Both the position numbers and the translations under genes were made by a program. From Fragilaria crotonensis (Eukaryota > Bacillariophyta > Fragilariophyceae > Fragilariales > Fragilariaceae), in assembly GCA_022925895.1 (NCBI GenBank), contig JAKSYS010000219.1, positions 1 to 64,000 on the forward strand: DNA of 64,000 nt. Reading direction: 5' to 3'. This document shows, in pieces, positions 10,531 to 20,439 of the stretch; within the stretch, counting starts at the first letter, position 1, and every line of letters begins with the position of its first letter. A model generated the notes under the pieces. That model was not told the DNA's origin. It saw nothing but the letters and a program-made list of their open reading frames with translations, and made no database searches.

Positions 10531-10866
10531 ATCAAATTTGATGGCGACGCCATCCTTATTAGCGGCACAAGATCCACTCCCAGCAGCAACCTCTGGACCA
10601 TCAACCTAGGTAACCAACAACTACCAAAACACACCGCCAACCCCATCCTCCTCACCCACAGTCCCGCCACCCTTCAAATGCCTTCCTCCGGCCGAGCACC
10701 ACACTTTTTTCCTCTGTCTCTCTTGATACGGCCTCCCATGTGCGACGCCACCCCGTTCCCTCCATCGCTATGTTCAAAGAGGGCAGCTACCTTGCCCAAC
10801 AGTGTGCCGACGTGCGCTCCACCAAAATCTCCACTTCAGTGAGATGCTTTTTGTCAACGATAGCGA
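10531..10866 (+). pseudogene. Relic of a retroelement polyprotein
   Basis: The frame starting at 10531 reads I-K-F-D-G-D-A-I-L-I-S-G-T-R-S-T, then L-W-T-I-N-L. After a frameshift near 10713 it continues with V-R-R-H-P-V-P-S-I-A-M-F-K-E-G and R-S-T-K. This order (a short strand-rich segment, the W-T-I-N segment, then R-x-H-P-x-x-S-I-A-M) is what I associate with the region between protease and integrase in LTR-retroelement polyproteins of diatoms. It is short and broken, and it sits where an ARM gene would be expected. Identification is from memory of family patterns and needs a search. Confidence 0.45.
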
Positions 10867-10959
10867 CAGCAACTTAATCCATAGTGCGGCCATGAAATTA
10901 TAACCAAGCCATCGGCATTCTTGCAGCATACAAACACACGGTCACGCTCTGCCGCAACT

Positions 10960-11010
10960 CAAAAGACTTGACAACGAAGCTTCTTTGTTACTGCTTTTTT
11001 CATGTCCAGC
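10960..11010 (+). pseudogene. Small ARM-family relic between TM2 and TM3
   Basis: GACTTGACAACGAAGCTTC near 10968-10986 resembles the ARM1/ARM3 segment TTGACAACGAAGCCTCCCTC (7008-7027). The surrounding 100 bp no longer aligns well. It suggests that a third ARM copy once stood between TM2 and TM3 and was replaced by retroelement sequence. Confidence 0.35.
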
Positions 11011-11278
11011 CGAGATGGTGATTTCTGTCGTGTGGTGCCTTCAGCGGAAGGCACCTCCGTACGAAGAAAACCATTTTATTGCCGGTGCGTCACATGTTGT
11101 GAATACACAACACAACTGTTCAATAGCGAGCTATCCAGTCGGATTAAGTGTAAATTAAAGTTAGTGAAACTCAAATAATAACCATGCGCGTCAAAGCGGG
11201 CATAAAGTTGACCTCTCAGAATGAATCAATTCCATTGAAACCGAAGACGTACTTTGGGATGTCATCCAGTTCCATGGT

Positions 11279-12166
11279 TTAAACGAGATTGAGCAGCGCG
11301 GCTTTCTCGTTGACTCTGCACACATCGCTGGCACTCTCAACATCAGCTTCATCGACAACAGCAATTGCCACTGCCATTCCAGATTGCTCACCCAGGACCA
11401 CGTCGAGCCCATTGCTCATCCCTTCAACTTGCGACAATGGTGACTCCTTGATGACGCGCAGCTTACGTCTCTGGTACACGACGTCCCGCTCGCCGCTAGT
11501 TTGGGAATTGGACATGCACCAGGCAATCTCCTCATCATCAACCGGCTGCATCCTGAACTGAAAACCAAGACCAACAGTCCAACCAAGTCTACGCTCACGT
11601 TTCAATACAGTCGTCCGAATTGTCTTGACAGTAACACCACGCTGGGCGTATTCAGCATTTAGATGTTGTGCTAGGGAAGACCACTTTTGTTCGAATTCCG
11701 AGAGGACGTCCATATACCGGTGAATGAAAGTCCGATTCACTGAGACACGTATCATGAATAAAGCAATACACAACGCAATCGCCAAAATCAAGAAATACCA
11801 TACCCAGTGCGGTGGATATCCATTTTCATCCGAAAAATGAATCAGGATGAAAAGAGTAATGAAAAAAATGCAAGGCATGAAGGTGTCAAGCGTTAAGACG
11901 TTTCTCTTCACTGGTTGGGCCAGTCCAGCAAGCGCCGCAGTTCGATCCTTCCAAAGTTGACTGGCGCTCTCGACGGCACGCCCCCACGACTCCAATCCAA
12001 TTCCGTTTCGCGCGAACTCAGCCGGCACATGCATAGAACTGTACGTCCATGGGACGTCACGTTGAAGCGTCGCCTGCAATGATGTCTGCTCTTCTTCGAG
12101 ATCATTTCCATAACCCTCGTCCGTTGGTTTCAAGTCAAGCTCGATGTGAAAGGTGTGGTGGGCCAT
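11279..12166 (-). CDS. TM3: two-helix membrane protein of the tandem family
   Basis: 295 aa from ATG 12166. It has the same motif order as TM1: acidic N-terminal domain with D-V-P-W-T-Y-S-S-M-H-V-P-A-E-F-A-R, helices at about residues 95-145 (here aromatic-rich and very different from TM1), S-V-N-R-T-F-I-H-R-Y, E-F-E-Q-K-W-S-S-L-A, and Q-P-V-D-D-E-E-I-A-W-C. It lies head to head with the intact ARM3, giving the only pair in the array with both partners intact. Function unknown. Confidence 0.75.
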   Translation of the reverse strand: MAHHTFHIELDLKPTDEGYGNDLEEEQTSLQATLQRDVPWTYSSMHVPAEFARNGIGLESWGRAVESASQLWKDRTAALAGLAQPVKRNVLTLDTFMPCIFFITLFILIHFSDENGYPPHWVWYFLILAIALCIALFMIRVSVNRTFIHRYMDVLSEFEQKWSSLAQHLNAEYAQRGVTVKTIRTTVLKRERRLGWTVGLGFQFRMQPVDDEEIAWCMSNSQTSGERDVVYQRRKLRVIKESPLSQVEGMSNGLDVVLGEQSGMAVAIAVVDEADVESASDVCRVNEKAALLNLV

Positions 12167-12912
12167 GGTGAGCGAAAGATTCTGTTCGGACTTGACTTGT
12201 GTCAAGCTTTTTCCTTGAAGTTGACGGCCGGACCAAGTCCAAGAATGAACAGCTCATGCTCAGTGCTCAGACAGGGATAGGCCAGCTCGTGATAAAATTT
12301 AGCTGCGTACATGTGTACCATCTACGTATTATTACTTAGTCAGAAATCGTACTCCGAGTACTCCGATAATCTCTTAATCGAGTAATAGAGTGTATGAAGT
12401 ATGGATACTTGTTATTCGCCGCTCGCCGCTTTTAGTATGAATTTAATTAGGGCATCCTGAACGTTTGCATATGTCATGGGGCGTTACTCAATTGGCACGT
12501 CTTATCGACAGGCGTTCAGGGATTGAATGATGCTTTTTGTCAAACATACCCAGACAATTGAAGTACAGAAGTAGTATCTATGATCGTATGTAATCCGAGT
12601 ATACTCCGAGTACGATGCACAGTACCTACCGGTATCGGCACTGTCGGCTCTCGGAATATTCCTCCAGAAATGGTGTGCAAGTCCCGATCATGCCGAACAT
12701 GCATTACTTATTTCTTCCCCCCCCCCGATGCTGATCAACGATTAGTGATAACGGGTTCACATGTAGGTGTTTGTTTGGCTTGTGTCGTCCACGAAAAATG
12801 GTCCGCAGAAAGTTTCCTTGATTTCGTTTGATCCCAGTCTCGGATAAGCTTTGAAGGGTTAAAGTGAAGTCGCTTGCGGCGGAGGGTCGCAATACTTGAG
12901 CAGCCACTCACA
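12167..12912. promoter_or_regulatory. Divergent spacer between TM3 and ARM3
   Basis: About 750 bp, longer than the TM1-ARM1 spacer. It has GTAC words at 12347-12372 and 12598-12640, a C-run at 12719-12726, and a recognisable AAGCTTTGAAGGGTTAAAGTGAAG word near 12846-12869, split like the one at 6101-6122. No separate gene is supported. Confidence 0.4.
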
Positions 12913-15072
12913 ATGCGCATGCCTGCTTTCCACAGAATGCTTAATCGCGCGAACACGAATCTGATGGTGAGAAAGGACGAGAATGCCGGAATCACGACCT
13001 TTCCTGCAGCAAACGTATGTTTCTTCAATCACTTCTTGGCGCCTGGTGCGCATGATTCCTTACGATATTGAACTGCGGGCTGCGATTCATTGTGTTGATC
13101 TCAACTCGAGTATAGTTTCACAAAGTGAAAAGAAATAATCTCGTCTTGAATTGTGATCTAACGATGATCTCTCTATCTTCCGACGCAGAACTCGCCTTAC
13201 GAGCCGGAAAGCCTAGACGATATGCCCAAACTCATCGAGACTATGCTGTATGAGGAGGGCGAAAAGAGCGCTGCCGCCGCCAAGCGCATTTCCGAACTTT
13301 GCAATGATAAAAACGCGGAGAATCGTGTCCCTCTGGTATGCAGCGGACAGTACGATGTACTTGTTCCCCTCGCCAAGTGTTTGATTAGGGACAATGCAGA
13401 TGAACATCAACTGGCTTGGTTCGCGCGTCATATATTCAACAATTATCCCATCCCAACCGAGAGGAGGTCACTCAGGCATGAAGCCAACGCCACCCTTTGG
13501 GCTTGCGTCGCTTTGACCAACCTATCCATCCCAACCGAGAATAGGTGGGTCATGGCACTCGGGCCTGAATCCGAGATCATCATTGGGACTCTCTCCAAGC
13601 TTATTGCTCAGGATAAGGAGGAGTCATACTTTGGCTGCATGTGCCTCAATAATCTTTCTCTTCTCGAGGCCTGTTCCACCACAATTATGCAACATTCACC
13701 GGTATCCAAGGGCCAGAAGTCCAAGGCCCCTCTTGATAACGAAGCCTCCCTCCTCCGCATTCTTGAGAAAATTCTCAACAATTTTATATCTCCATTGAAG
13801 TCTACCCCTTTTGAGTCCAAAGCTGCACAGTGGGCTTGTGGATTGATCAAGAACCTCGCCAAGAATGGGGAGAATGCTGCTCTCATTGGGAGAACAGATA
13901 TTCCAAAGTGTGTCACTGAAATTATCCGGGCTGCCACGGCTCCTCCTGTCAACTGGACTACCAACATTGTCAAGCAACTCTCGCCCATCGTGGTCTTCGA
14001 TTGGGCTTCTAATTTGATAAAGAAGAATGCGAGGTCTGACGAGAATGCAAATCTTATAAGAGGGATTGACTCGCAGAAACGCATGACTGGAACAACCCTT
14101 GCCGCAACTGCTCCTCTTTTCAACATAAAGTCCAACTCCATCGAAGACTTCTCGCTATTTGTTATCCTCCACCTTTCTCAATGGCCAGAGACACACGAAG
14201 CGCTTCACAAGGCTGGCGCACTCGAAGTCATCCAACCGCTCATGTTATGTGGAAAGCTCCAAGGCTTGAAGGCCACCATGGCTTGTGCGTTTCTGGGCGC
14301 CGAGTGGTCCGCCTTTCCGGGAGGTGGGATTCCCGCATCCGAAGCAGTCGCAGAGCTCATGGTAAATATTGTGGAGAAGAAGGACAAGGCCGATGAATAC
14401 GTACACACCGTGTTTAAGCTCTCCACTGCTACCAAGGCATACTGTGCTCTATCCCGAGCCGCCTGGAAGGCTGACAAGGGCAGTGGAGAGTTCACAAAAG
14501 TTCTCGCTGTTCCTTCCGCTCTTGCCTTGCATCTTCGAATCATTTCTGACCTGATTGCTTCTGCCATGGAAGATGCCGATGCTGGCGGTACGAAGAACAA
14601 TGCGCCCGACTCTGTGTCCGCTGAACCCGCACACGACCCAATCGTTCCTGATATTGTTCGTGAGATCATGGACCAGCATCAGTCATCTACGTTCGGTCAC
14701 GATCGTGGTACCAAGTGTACAGATGATGCAGTGTCATCAGCGGAATATGCCATTGGGACGATCCACGCGCTCCTACCTGGGATTCTCCACGTTGTGGAAC
14801 CTCCTGGGTGCAATGCCCTTCCGACCAAAAAGGCATGGAGTGAAATCAGTACCATGCTTCTCACCTACGTCAAAATCTGTAATCCTTGTTCCAGCGCCCA
14901 AGTGCAGGCGAAGGATGCTGCAGAAAAAATCGCAGGAGCTGCTGCCATTGGAAAATCGTACCCCATCCTCGAGACATCCCACTATCTTTGGACTCAATAC
15001 CGAAGGTGCGACGGACAACCATTGGATCAATTCAACTTGACACATTTCGACCATATTAGTGACAATGTGTAA
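12913..15072 (+). CDS. ARM3: intact ARM/HEAT-like repeat protein, two exons
   Basis: Exon 1 is 12913-13014, the intron 13015-13188 (GTATGT...GACGCAG, phase 0) and exon 2 13189-15072, giving about 661 aa; an in-frame ATG at 12874 would add 13 residues. A short basic N-terminus is followed by alpha-helical repeats resembling ARM/HEAT units, for example A-C-V-A-L-T-N-L-S-I-P-T-E-N-R and C-M-C-L-N-N-L-S-L-L-E. The central block has W-A-C-G-L-I-K-N-L-A. The C-terminal half is alpha-helical with H-A-L-L-P-G-I-L-H and ends in a conserved S-H-Y-L-W-T-Q-Y-R-R-C segment. No transmembrane helix or catalytic motif is visible, so a cytosolic scaffold is the simplest reading (inference). It is head to head with TM3 and convergent with TM4. 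Confidence 0.75.
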
Positions 15073-15256
15073 CAGTAGCGACAAAACGACGCATAGTTGT
15101 TCAAATGGAAACTATGTTCTGAGATTACGTGTATATATTAACATGAATCAAACCCAACAATAACTCATGCGTGTCAAAGTGAAAAGCTAAGTTAGGATTG
15201 TCAGAATGAAACATTCCAACACTGGTACCGAAAAGATGGTCTAATAGTACCACGGT

Positions 15257-16120
15257 TTACACAAGATTGAGCAGTGCAGCCTTCTCGTTGACTGTACCCA
15301 CATCGCTGGAATTCTCAACATCTACTTCATCGACAACAGCGATTGCCACTGCCATTCCAGATTGCTGTTCACCAAGGACCACGTGAACACCATTGCTCAT
15401 CCCTTCAACTTGCGACAATTGGGACTCCTTGATGACGCGCAACATGCGGCTCTGGTAAACGTCGTCCTCTACATCACTAGTTTGGGAATTGGAAATGCAC
15501 CATGCAACCTCATCGTCATCGACCGGCTGTATCCTGAACTGAAAGCCAAGACCGATAGTCCAAGCAAGTTTATGCCCGCGTTTCAAAACATGTTTCCGAA
15601 TTGTCTTCACAGAAACACCACGCTGTCCGTATTCAGCATTAAGATCTCGTGCTAGGAAAGACCACTTTTGTTCGAACTCCGCGAGGACATTCATATACTG
15701 GTGAATGAAGGACCGATTCACTGAGACAAGCATTATGCTCAACACAATGATCCCAAAGATGATAAACCACACCCCGATATCAGGATCTCCGTTTGAATTC
15801 AAGAACAAAAGCGCAATGACAATGAGCAACACAGTGGTAAACCGATTACGGGATTGTTTCGTCGCGGTATGGGAGACTGCAGCAAGCGCCGCAGTTCGCT
15901 CCTTCCAGAGTTGACTGGCGCCTTCGACGGCTCGGCTCCACGACTCCAGCCCAATTCCAGTTCGCGCGAACTCAGCCGGCACGTGCATGGAACTGTACGT
16001 CCATGGGACGTCACGTTGAAGCGTCGCCTGCAATGATGTCTGCTCTTCTTCCAGATCACTTCCCAATGTCTTGTCCGTAGGTTTCAAGTCAAGCTCGATG
16101 CGGAAGGTGTGGTTGGCCAT
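15257..16120 (-). CDS. TM4: two-helix membrane protein of the tandem family
   Basis: 287 aa from ATG 16120. N-terminal F-R-I-E-L-D-L-K-P-T, the D-V-P-W-T-Y-S-S-M-H-V-P-A-E-F-A-R block, two helices (shorter loop than TM1), S-V-N-R-S-F-I-H-Q-Y, and Q-P-V-D-D-D-E-V-A-W-C are all present. It closes the array: no ARM copy follows upstream of its start, where GTAC-rich DNA leads into an unrelated gene. Confidence 0.75.
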   Translation of the reverse strand: MANHTFRIELDLKPTDKTLGSDLEEEQTSLQATLQRDVPWTYSSMHVPAEFARTGIGLESWSRAVEGASQLWKERTAALAAVSHTATKQSRNRFTTVLLIVIALLFLNSNGDPDIGVWFIIFGIIVLSIMLVSVNRSFIHQYMNVLAEFEQKWSFLARDLNAEYGQRGVSVKTIRKHVLKRGHKLAWTIGLGFQFRIQPVDDDEVAWCISNSQTSDVEDDVYQSRMLRVIKESQLSQVEGMSNGVHVVLGEQQSGMAVAIAVVDEVDVENSSDVGTVNEKAALLNLV

Positions 16121-16765
16121 GGTGAGAGAAAGAGTTTGGATACTGTTCGGTTTTGTGTGCAAAACGACTAAGTTCTGTCAATTTGTTATCCTTGAAGTTG
16201 AAAATACAGGTGCGACAGTGATGATGTACTCTGTTGGTGTCTATATATGAGAATATGAGAGCCAGGAGCACACGCTCACATACCGAGGAGGCAGATAGGC
16301 CATCGCGTGATAAATGATAATAAACGATAGCCAATTTAAGAATCATCATTTGTATTCTCATATGTATATATTCATATCATACGTACGCCGGTACTAAAAA
16401 AAACCTCGGAGTACCAGGTACGAGTACAGTACAGCGAATACGCCCTATACTGCTGGTTGCTGGTACTGGTACATACTTCGAAACTGCGGTAGAAATGTAC
16501 TCCGGAATCCGGAATAATACGGTACTGCGTAATGGGTAATGGGGCTGGACAATTCGCACAACAAAGCAGCAGACACTGGAGTCTTGAGTCTGTACGTCTG
16601 TACATATACAGACACGTATGTAACATTACAATCGGTGAGTACGTCACTTTTAGTCCGAAGATAGTCAACTCTGAGAGGTATCCACACTGAAGCCACAGAC
16701 GCAGAAACATCTATCAACTATAGCCAACACTCGGCACCGCGCTGTGTTTTGTTGAAAGCAGTGAC
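16121..16765. other. Intergenic region, GTAC-rich
   Basis: No gene is supported. Dense GTAC words occur at 16381-16515 and 16590-16615, in the upstream region of the NAD(P)-binding gene and of TM4, which are divergent. Confidence 0.5.
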
Positions 16766-17782
16766 ATGACGAGGACGATGAATCATCTCAATGTTCGATT
16801 AGTCGTATTATGGCTAGCCTGCATCTCTATTCCATGCTTGGGATGGAATCCTTCAACTATTGGTCGTACCAGCAAGGTCTCAAGTGAAACAAAAATGCAA
16901 ATGAGCTCAGAAACCGGATTCGTCAATAGCGACGCCAACAACAGCAAAGGCGGAGTCCTGCAAGTCACGGTCGTCGGTGGCACTGGATTTGTCGGATCCC
17001 GAGTCTGTCAAATCCTCACAGCACAGGGAGTATCGGTTCGCAGCATTTCCAAGTCGGGCACAGTTCCAAAATGGTGTCGAGATGAGGAATGGTCCTCCCA
17101 AGTGACATGGTCTGCCGTTGATCTCTTGGACGCGACGCCGTCGGCCATTGATGAGGCCATGGGAAACCAACCGGATGCTGTCGTCTCGTGTGTCGGAGTG
17201 ATTGGCACGGATCCCGAAGTTTTGAAGAAGGGCAATGGCGATGCCAACGTGGCTGCCTTTGAAAGTGCCAAACGCTTGGGAGCGAAACGCGCGGCGTTCA
17301 TCTCGGTTTCGTCCGAACTTCTGGCGTGTCGCGAAGACTTTTTGCCAGAATTTATGGGATCCTACTTTGATGGAAAGGAAGCGGCAGAAAAAGCCGCTGC
17401 GGATGCCGTTGGACCAGATTCTCTCACCATCCTCAAGCCAACATTTGTGTACGGTGGCAACTCCTTTGGAATCAACCCACCACGAGTCACATCGGACTAC
17501 GGAGCCATTATTGATCAATTGCTATCCCTGCCTCCAATCCAAATCTGTGCTGATTTGTTACCGGGCATGGTCAAGGTTGCCTTGCGACCACCCGTGTCGG
17601 TGGATACCCTTGCCGGTGCCTGTGCCGCAGCCGCCACGGGGACGCTTGTGCCGCCGGACGGTGGTACTGGTCCACTCACTCTCGATGGCACCAAGGCAAT
17701 CAATGCCGTGATGAAAGTACCACCGTCCACCGGACTCACTGACGCGATTGTGAAGGAATTCAATTGGATCATGGACACGTAA
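16766..17782 (+). CDS. NAD(P)-binding Rossmann-fold protein (atypical SDR/NDUFA9-like), probably targeted
   Basis: 338 aa without introns. The N-terminus carries a hydrophobic signal-like stretch (about residues 11-27, ending C-L-G-W) followed by a Ser/Thr-rich stretch, consistent with a signal or bipartite plastid presequence. The Rossmann dinucleotide motif V-V-G-G-T-G-F-V-G follows at about residues 69-77, then D-A-V-V-S-C-V-G-V-I-G and A-F-I-S-V-S-S. The Y-x-x-x-K pair appears as Y-F-D-G-K near residue 200, and a K-P-T-F-V-Y-G-G motif is typical of atypical (extended) SDRs such as NDUFA9-like and plastid epimerase-like proteins. Substrate unknown. The organelle location is an inference from the presequence. 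Confidence 0.82.
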   Translation: MTRTMNHLNVRLVVLWLACISIPCLGWNPSTIGRTSKVSSETKMQMSSETGFVNSDANNSKGGVLQVTVVGGTGFVGSRVCQILTAQGVSVRSISKSGTVPKWCRDEEWSSQVTWSAVDLLDATPSAIDEAMGNQPDAVVSCVGVIGTDPEVLKKGNGDANVAAFESAKRLGAKRAAFISVSSELLACREDFLPEFMGSYFDGKEAAEKAAADAVGPDSLTILKPTFVYGGNSFGINPPRVTSDYGAIIDQLLSLPPIQICADLLPGMVKVALRPPVSVDTLAGACAAAATGTLVPPDGGTGPLTLDGTKAINAVMKVPPSTGLTDAIVKEFNWIMDT

Positions 17783-18091
17783 GGTAAGGTGGCAACATGG
17801 ATGGGAGCGAGACTCAAGGAACAAGCCATGTCCAAGTAGTAGTGCGACCTTCATCGGCACGCGGCACTCTTCATCGCTAGCTTTATTTCTTTTCCGGATA
17901 GAGAACACGAAACAAGACGAGGATAGATCACGTGCATCGGCGTTGCTACTTCCTGCTAGAACTCTGTAATTATCTATTTCTCTAGAGTAGAGGCATGGTA
18001 GTTCGCGTTACTCGAAACCGCAATAAGTGCAACGTGCAGACCTGATTAGGTCGCCATTCATTTCACTTGCTGCTTGCCACTCATTGGCAAC
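17783..18091. other. Convergent spacer
   Basis: About 310 bp between the reductase-like gene and TM5. No gene or repeat is recognised. Confidence 0.5.
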
Positions 18092-18889
18092 TTAAACGAT
18101 GCAAACATTCAGGGCATCAACTTCGCTGATCACCACAGTTTCCTTTGGTGGCGATTGTACCACACTGTTATTGGAACGATCAAAGTCCTCCTCGTCTGCT
18201 GGATTCATCCTGCAGATAAACTCAAGCTCAAAGGTATCGTATGGTGACCTAAACATAGAATATCGAAACAGGTCAAAAGCATATGCTTCGTACTTGGCGT
18301 CCAGGGCCTCTAGTTGGTGTCGGCAATCATCGACAAGCTGACTCGTTGCATCCCGATCCTCGGACATGATTCCTTCAAGTAAGGCTTCGAGATAACGGGT
18401 CAAAGCCTTAAAAGCCAATATAAACCCCCCAGACCATATCAATGAATATGGCAATCCCGTATAAGCATATATGACAATAGCCGTACACATAACAAGAAGA
18501 ACACAAGACAAGTAGGCAAAGAAAAAGATGAAAAAGATCCAGAGTCTCCATTCCCTCCGACTCCACAGAACTTGTCGCTTCTTCCAAAATCCATCACTGA
18601 CAATGTCATATTCTTGTTGCCAATGTGATAAAGGCATTCCTGCTCGCGCGGGCGCTTCTGGCACGGTATTACGACTGTAAGACAAACGCATCGAAGGAGG
18701 AAAAAACAAGGTAGGCCCACACAACCAAATGATTTTCCAAAGAACCGTTGTTGGTTTTGTAAGTTCCAAGGTCACCACAACGTGGTACCTCATTGTTGTT
18801 TGGTTCATACTGTCGCTTATCGTGAAAAGAGTGATGAGCGTCGTGAAAGTAAGAATCGGTGCGTTTCCGCAACTTGTATGATCATTCAT
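18092..18889 (-). CDS. TM5: divergent paralogue of the TM family
   Basis: 265 aa from ATG 18889. The ATG at 18793 (M-R-Y-H-V-V-V-T-L-E-L) would align with the starts of TM1-TM4 and gives 233 aa. Shared features are N-terminal beta-like L-E-L-T-K-P-T, the block V-P-E-A-P-A-R-A-G-M-P-L-S-H-W, F-W-K-K-R, two adjacent transmembrane helices, a conserved helix after them, and M-N-P-A-D-E-E-D near the C-terminus (compare M-Q-P-V-D-D-E-E). Overall identity to TM1-TM4 is low, so it is an older duplicate than the array. It has no ARM partner beside it. Confidence 0.6.
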   Translation of the reverse strand: MNDHTSCGNAPILTFTTLITLFTISDSMNQTTMRYHVVVTLELTKPTTVLWKIIWLCGPTLFFPPSMRLSYSRNTVPEAPARAGMPLSHWQQEYDIVSDGFWKKRQVLWSRREWRLWIFFIFFFAYLSCVLLVMCTAIVIYAYTGLPYSLIWSGGFILAFKALTRYLEALLEGIMSEDRDATSQLVDDCRHQLEALDAKYEAYAFDLFRYSMFRSPYDTFELEFICRMNPADEEDFDRSNNSVVQSPPKETVVISEVDALNVCIV

Positions 18890-19359
18890 CTTACATGTAT
18901 GACATAGAAAGACATGCAGATGACATATTTAGTTGAGCATATGTTCTTGTATCGTAATTTATATATCATGCATGACGACACACAACTGGATGGCTACGAT
19001 AATAACATTAAAACATACATTTGAGAATATACAACTGTTGCAAATCCTGGATGATGTGTACAGGCAACACTGTGGTACGATAGTACCGTTGGACACTGAA
19101 AGAGGTGACATGCATATCATTCCAGAGCATGGCAACTTTGATCATATGAATTTGATACTTCTTCCTTCTTTGATATATGAATCCTTCGTTATACCTTATA
19201 CCAGATTCATTCAGCGTCTGTACGCCGAACGAGAAAGGGATAGACCATGGGTTTATGGACGTCGATACATCCAGTGTGTACCAGGTACATCGTAAATCAT
19301 AATCTAATTCTAGAGGAGAGGCACGGCTTTTTTATTTCAATTGTAGTTTGCCATTTGCA
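18890..19359. other. Stretch between TM5 and the TM6 relic
   Basis: It contains one open frame (18933-19295, +, 120 codons) of unremarkable composition, with no recognised domain. I do not call it a gene. Confidence 0.35.
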
Positions 19360-19655
19360 ACTCATTGACTCCATACTTGTCGCAAACATCCACGGCATAA
19401 ACTTCACAAACAACTGCACTTTGTTTCACTTCCTCTTGGAGCCTTTGTAATTTCATAGGATGGCGATTGTGGCAAACTTTGATTAGAAGGATCAACGTCC
19501 TCCTCCTCGGCTGGGAGCATCCAGCCAACAAATTCAAGCACAAAGGAATTGTATGTTGAAGTACATGACGTTCTTCAAAACATGTCAGTAGCACATTTTC
19601 GGTGTTGCCCAGGGCCTGTCATTCTTGGTGATGGCAATCATCGATAAGCTGTTAT
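19360..19655 (-). pseudogene. TM6: 3'-terminal relic of a TM5-like gene
   Basis: The plus-strand sequence around 19381-19655 aligns by eye with the TM5 3' half (about 18101-18350): shared words are GCAAACAT, GGTGGCGATTGT/GGATGGCGATTGT, AAGTCCTCCTCGTC/AACGTCCTCCTCCTC, CCAGGGCCT and GCAATCATCGA. Frameshifts break the reading frame, and the 5' half is missing before the copia LTR at 19734. Confidence 0.55.
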
Positions 19656-19733
19656 ATAGGGAAAGAAAAAAGTTCGAGGTGCCAATAGCGCCCGGACAAG
19701 CAGGGTATGGATTGATTTGAAACCAGATCCCTG

Positions 19734-20058
19734 TGTTGGAAGTATGCAATCTGACCCAATCGCTACCGTCGACTCGAGTAACGGTACGGTGGCAAGGGCG
19801 AATGGAGAAACAGAAATCCATTCACAGACTCACGTCACATGGGCTGACGTAGTAAAAAGAAAGCGCGTCACAAGAGCAATCAAACCAAACCATATGAGTT
19901 TCAAGAGTCGCATTCTCTTGAAATAATCCAGTTAGTAAGCATCAGGGTTTGATTGACTCTTCACGCTTGTTATCAATAGTTTGAACACGCTGCGTTCTTC
20001 ACCATCGCGTTGGGTTTAGGGCCTGTATCGCGTCGCAGTAGAGTTTCACTCTACAACA
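19734..20058 (+). repeat. 5' LTR of the copia element
   Basis: 325 bp, TG...CA ends. It differs from the 3' LTR by scattered substitutions and a 1-bp indel near 20000. It contains an open frame (to the stop at 19924-19926) that repeats the C-terminal tail of pol found in the 3' LTR. Confidence 0.9.
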
Positions 20059-20062
20059 TTAT

Positions 20063-20431
20063 TTCAAGAGAAATACAATTTTCACTACGTATGGAGGATT
20101 CCGCATTGACGATCTCATCGCCGAACTACACGCGTTACGGATCCAAGTTGCTCGCCTAGAGACCGAAGTTCACCGCCGCGAGAACAGGATTACGCCTCCC
20201 ACTACCCCTCTGGTAGTAGCCCCTCCGCGGACCCCCGAGTACGCCGTAGGGGACAGAGTACGCATACTCAACAAGGTCAAGAAGCCTGCGACTTGGAACA
20301 ACAGCATAGTGTGGAGCGAGTCCGCCGCAAGACTAGCGACAGTCAGCGAAGTCAGGCCCACTCAGATATTCTTCACCACCGACAACGGAGTGGAGACGTG
20401 GAGAGCCCCTAACAACCTTCGCAAGCTCTGA
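20063..20431 (+). pseudogene. Leader ORF of the copia element
   Basis: An open frame of about 120 codons ends at TGA 20429-20431 and has no ATG in frame. It encodes a predicted helix with heptad-like spacing (L-I-A-E-L-H-A-L-R-I-Q-V-A-R-L-E) followed by V-G-D-R-V-R-I-L-N-K and a small beta-like region. It may be an N-terminal Gag segment or a separate small protein. An ATG in another frame lies at 20091, so a start-proximal frameshift is possible. Confidence 0.45.
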
Positions 20432-20439
20432 GCTCGATC

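Noticed and set aside
13608-14669. Minus-strand ORFs of 150-177 codons inside ARM3
   Set aside because: They mirror the repeated ARM coding sequence in ARM1 as well, so their open length follows the sense strand codon use.
18933-19295. 120-codon ORF between TM5 and the TM6 relic
   Set aside because: No recognised domain and no homologue elsewhere in the window; too short to support alone.
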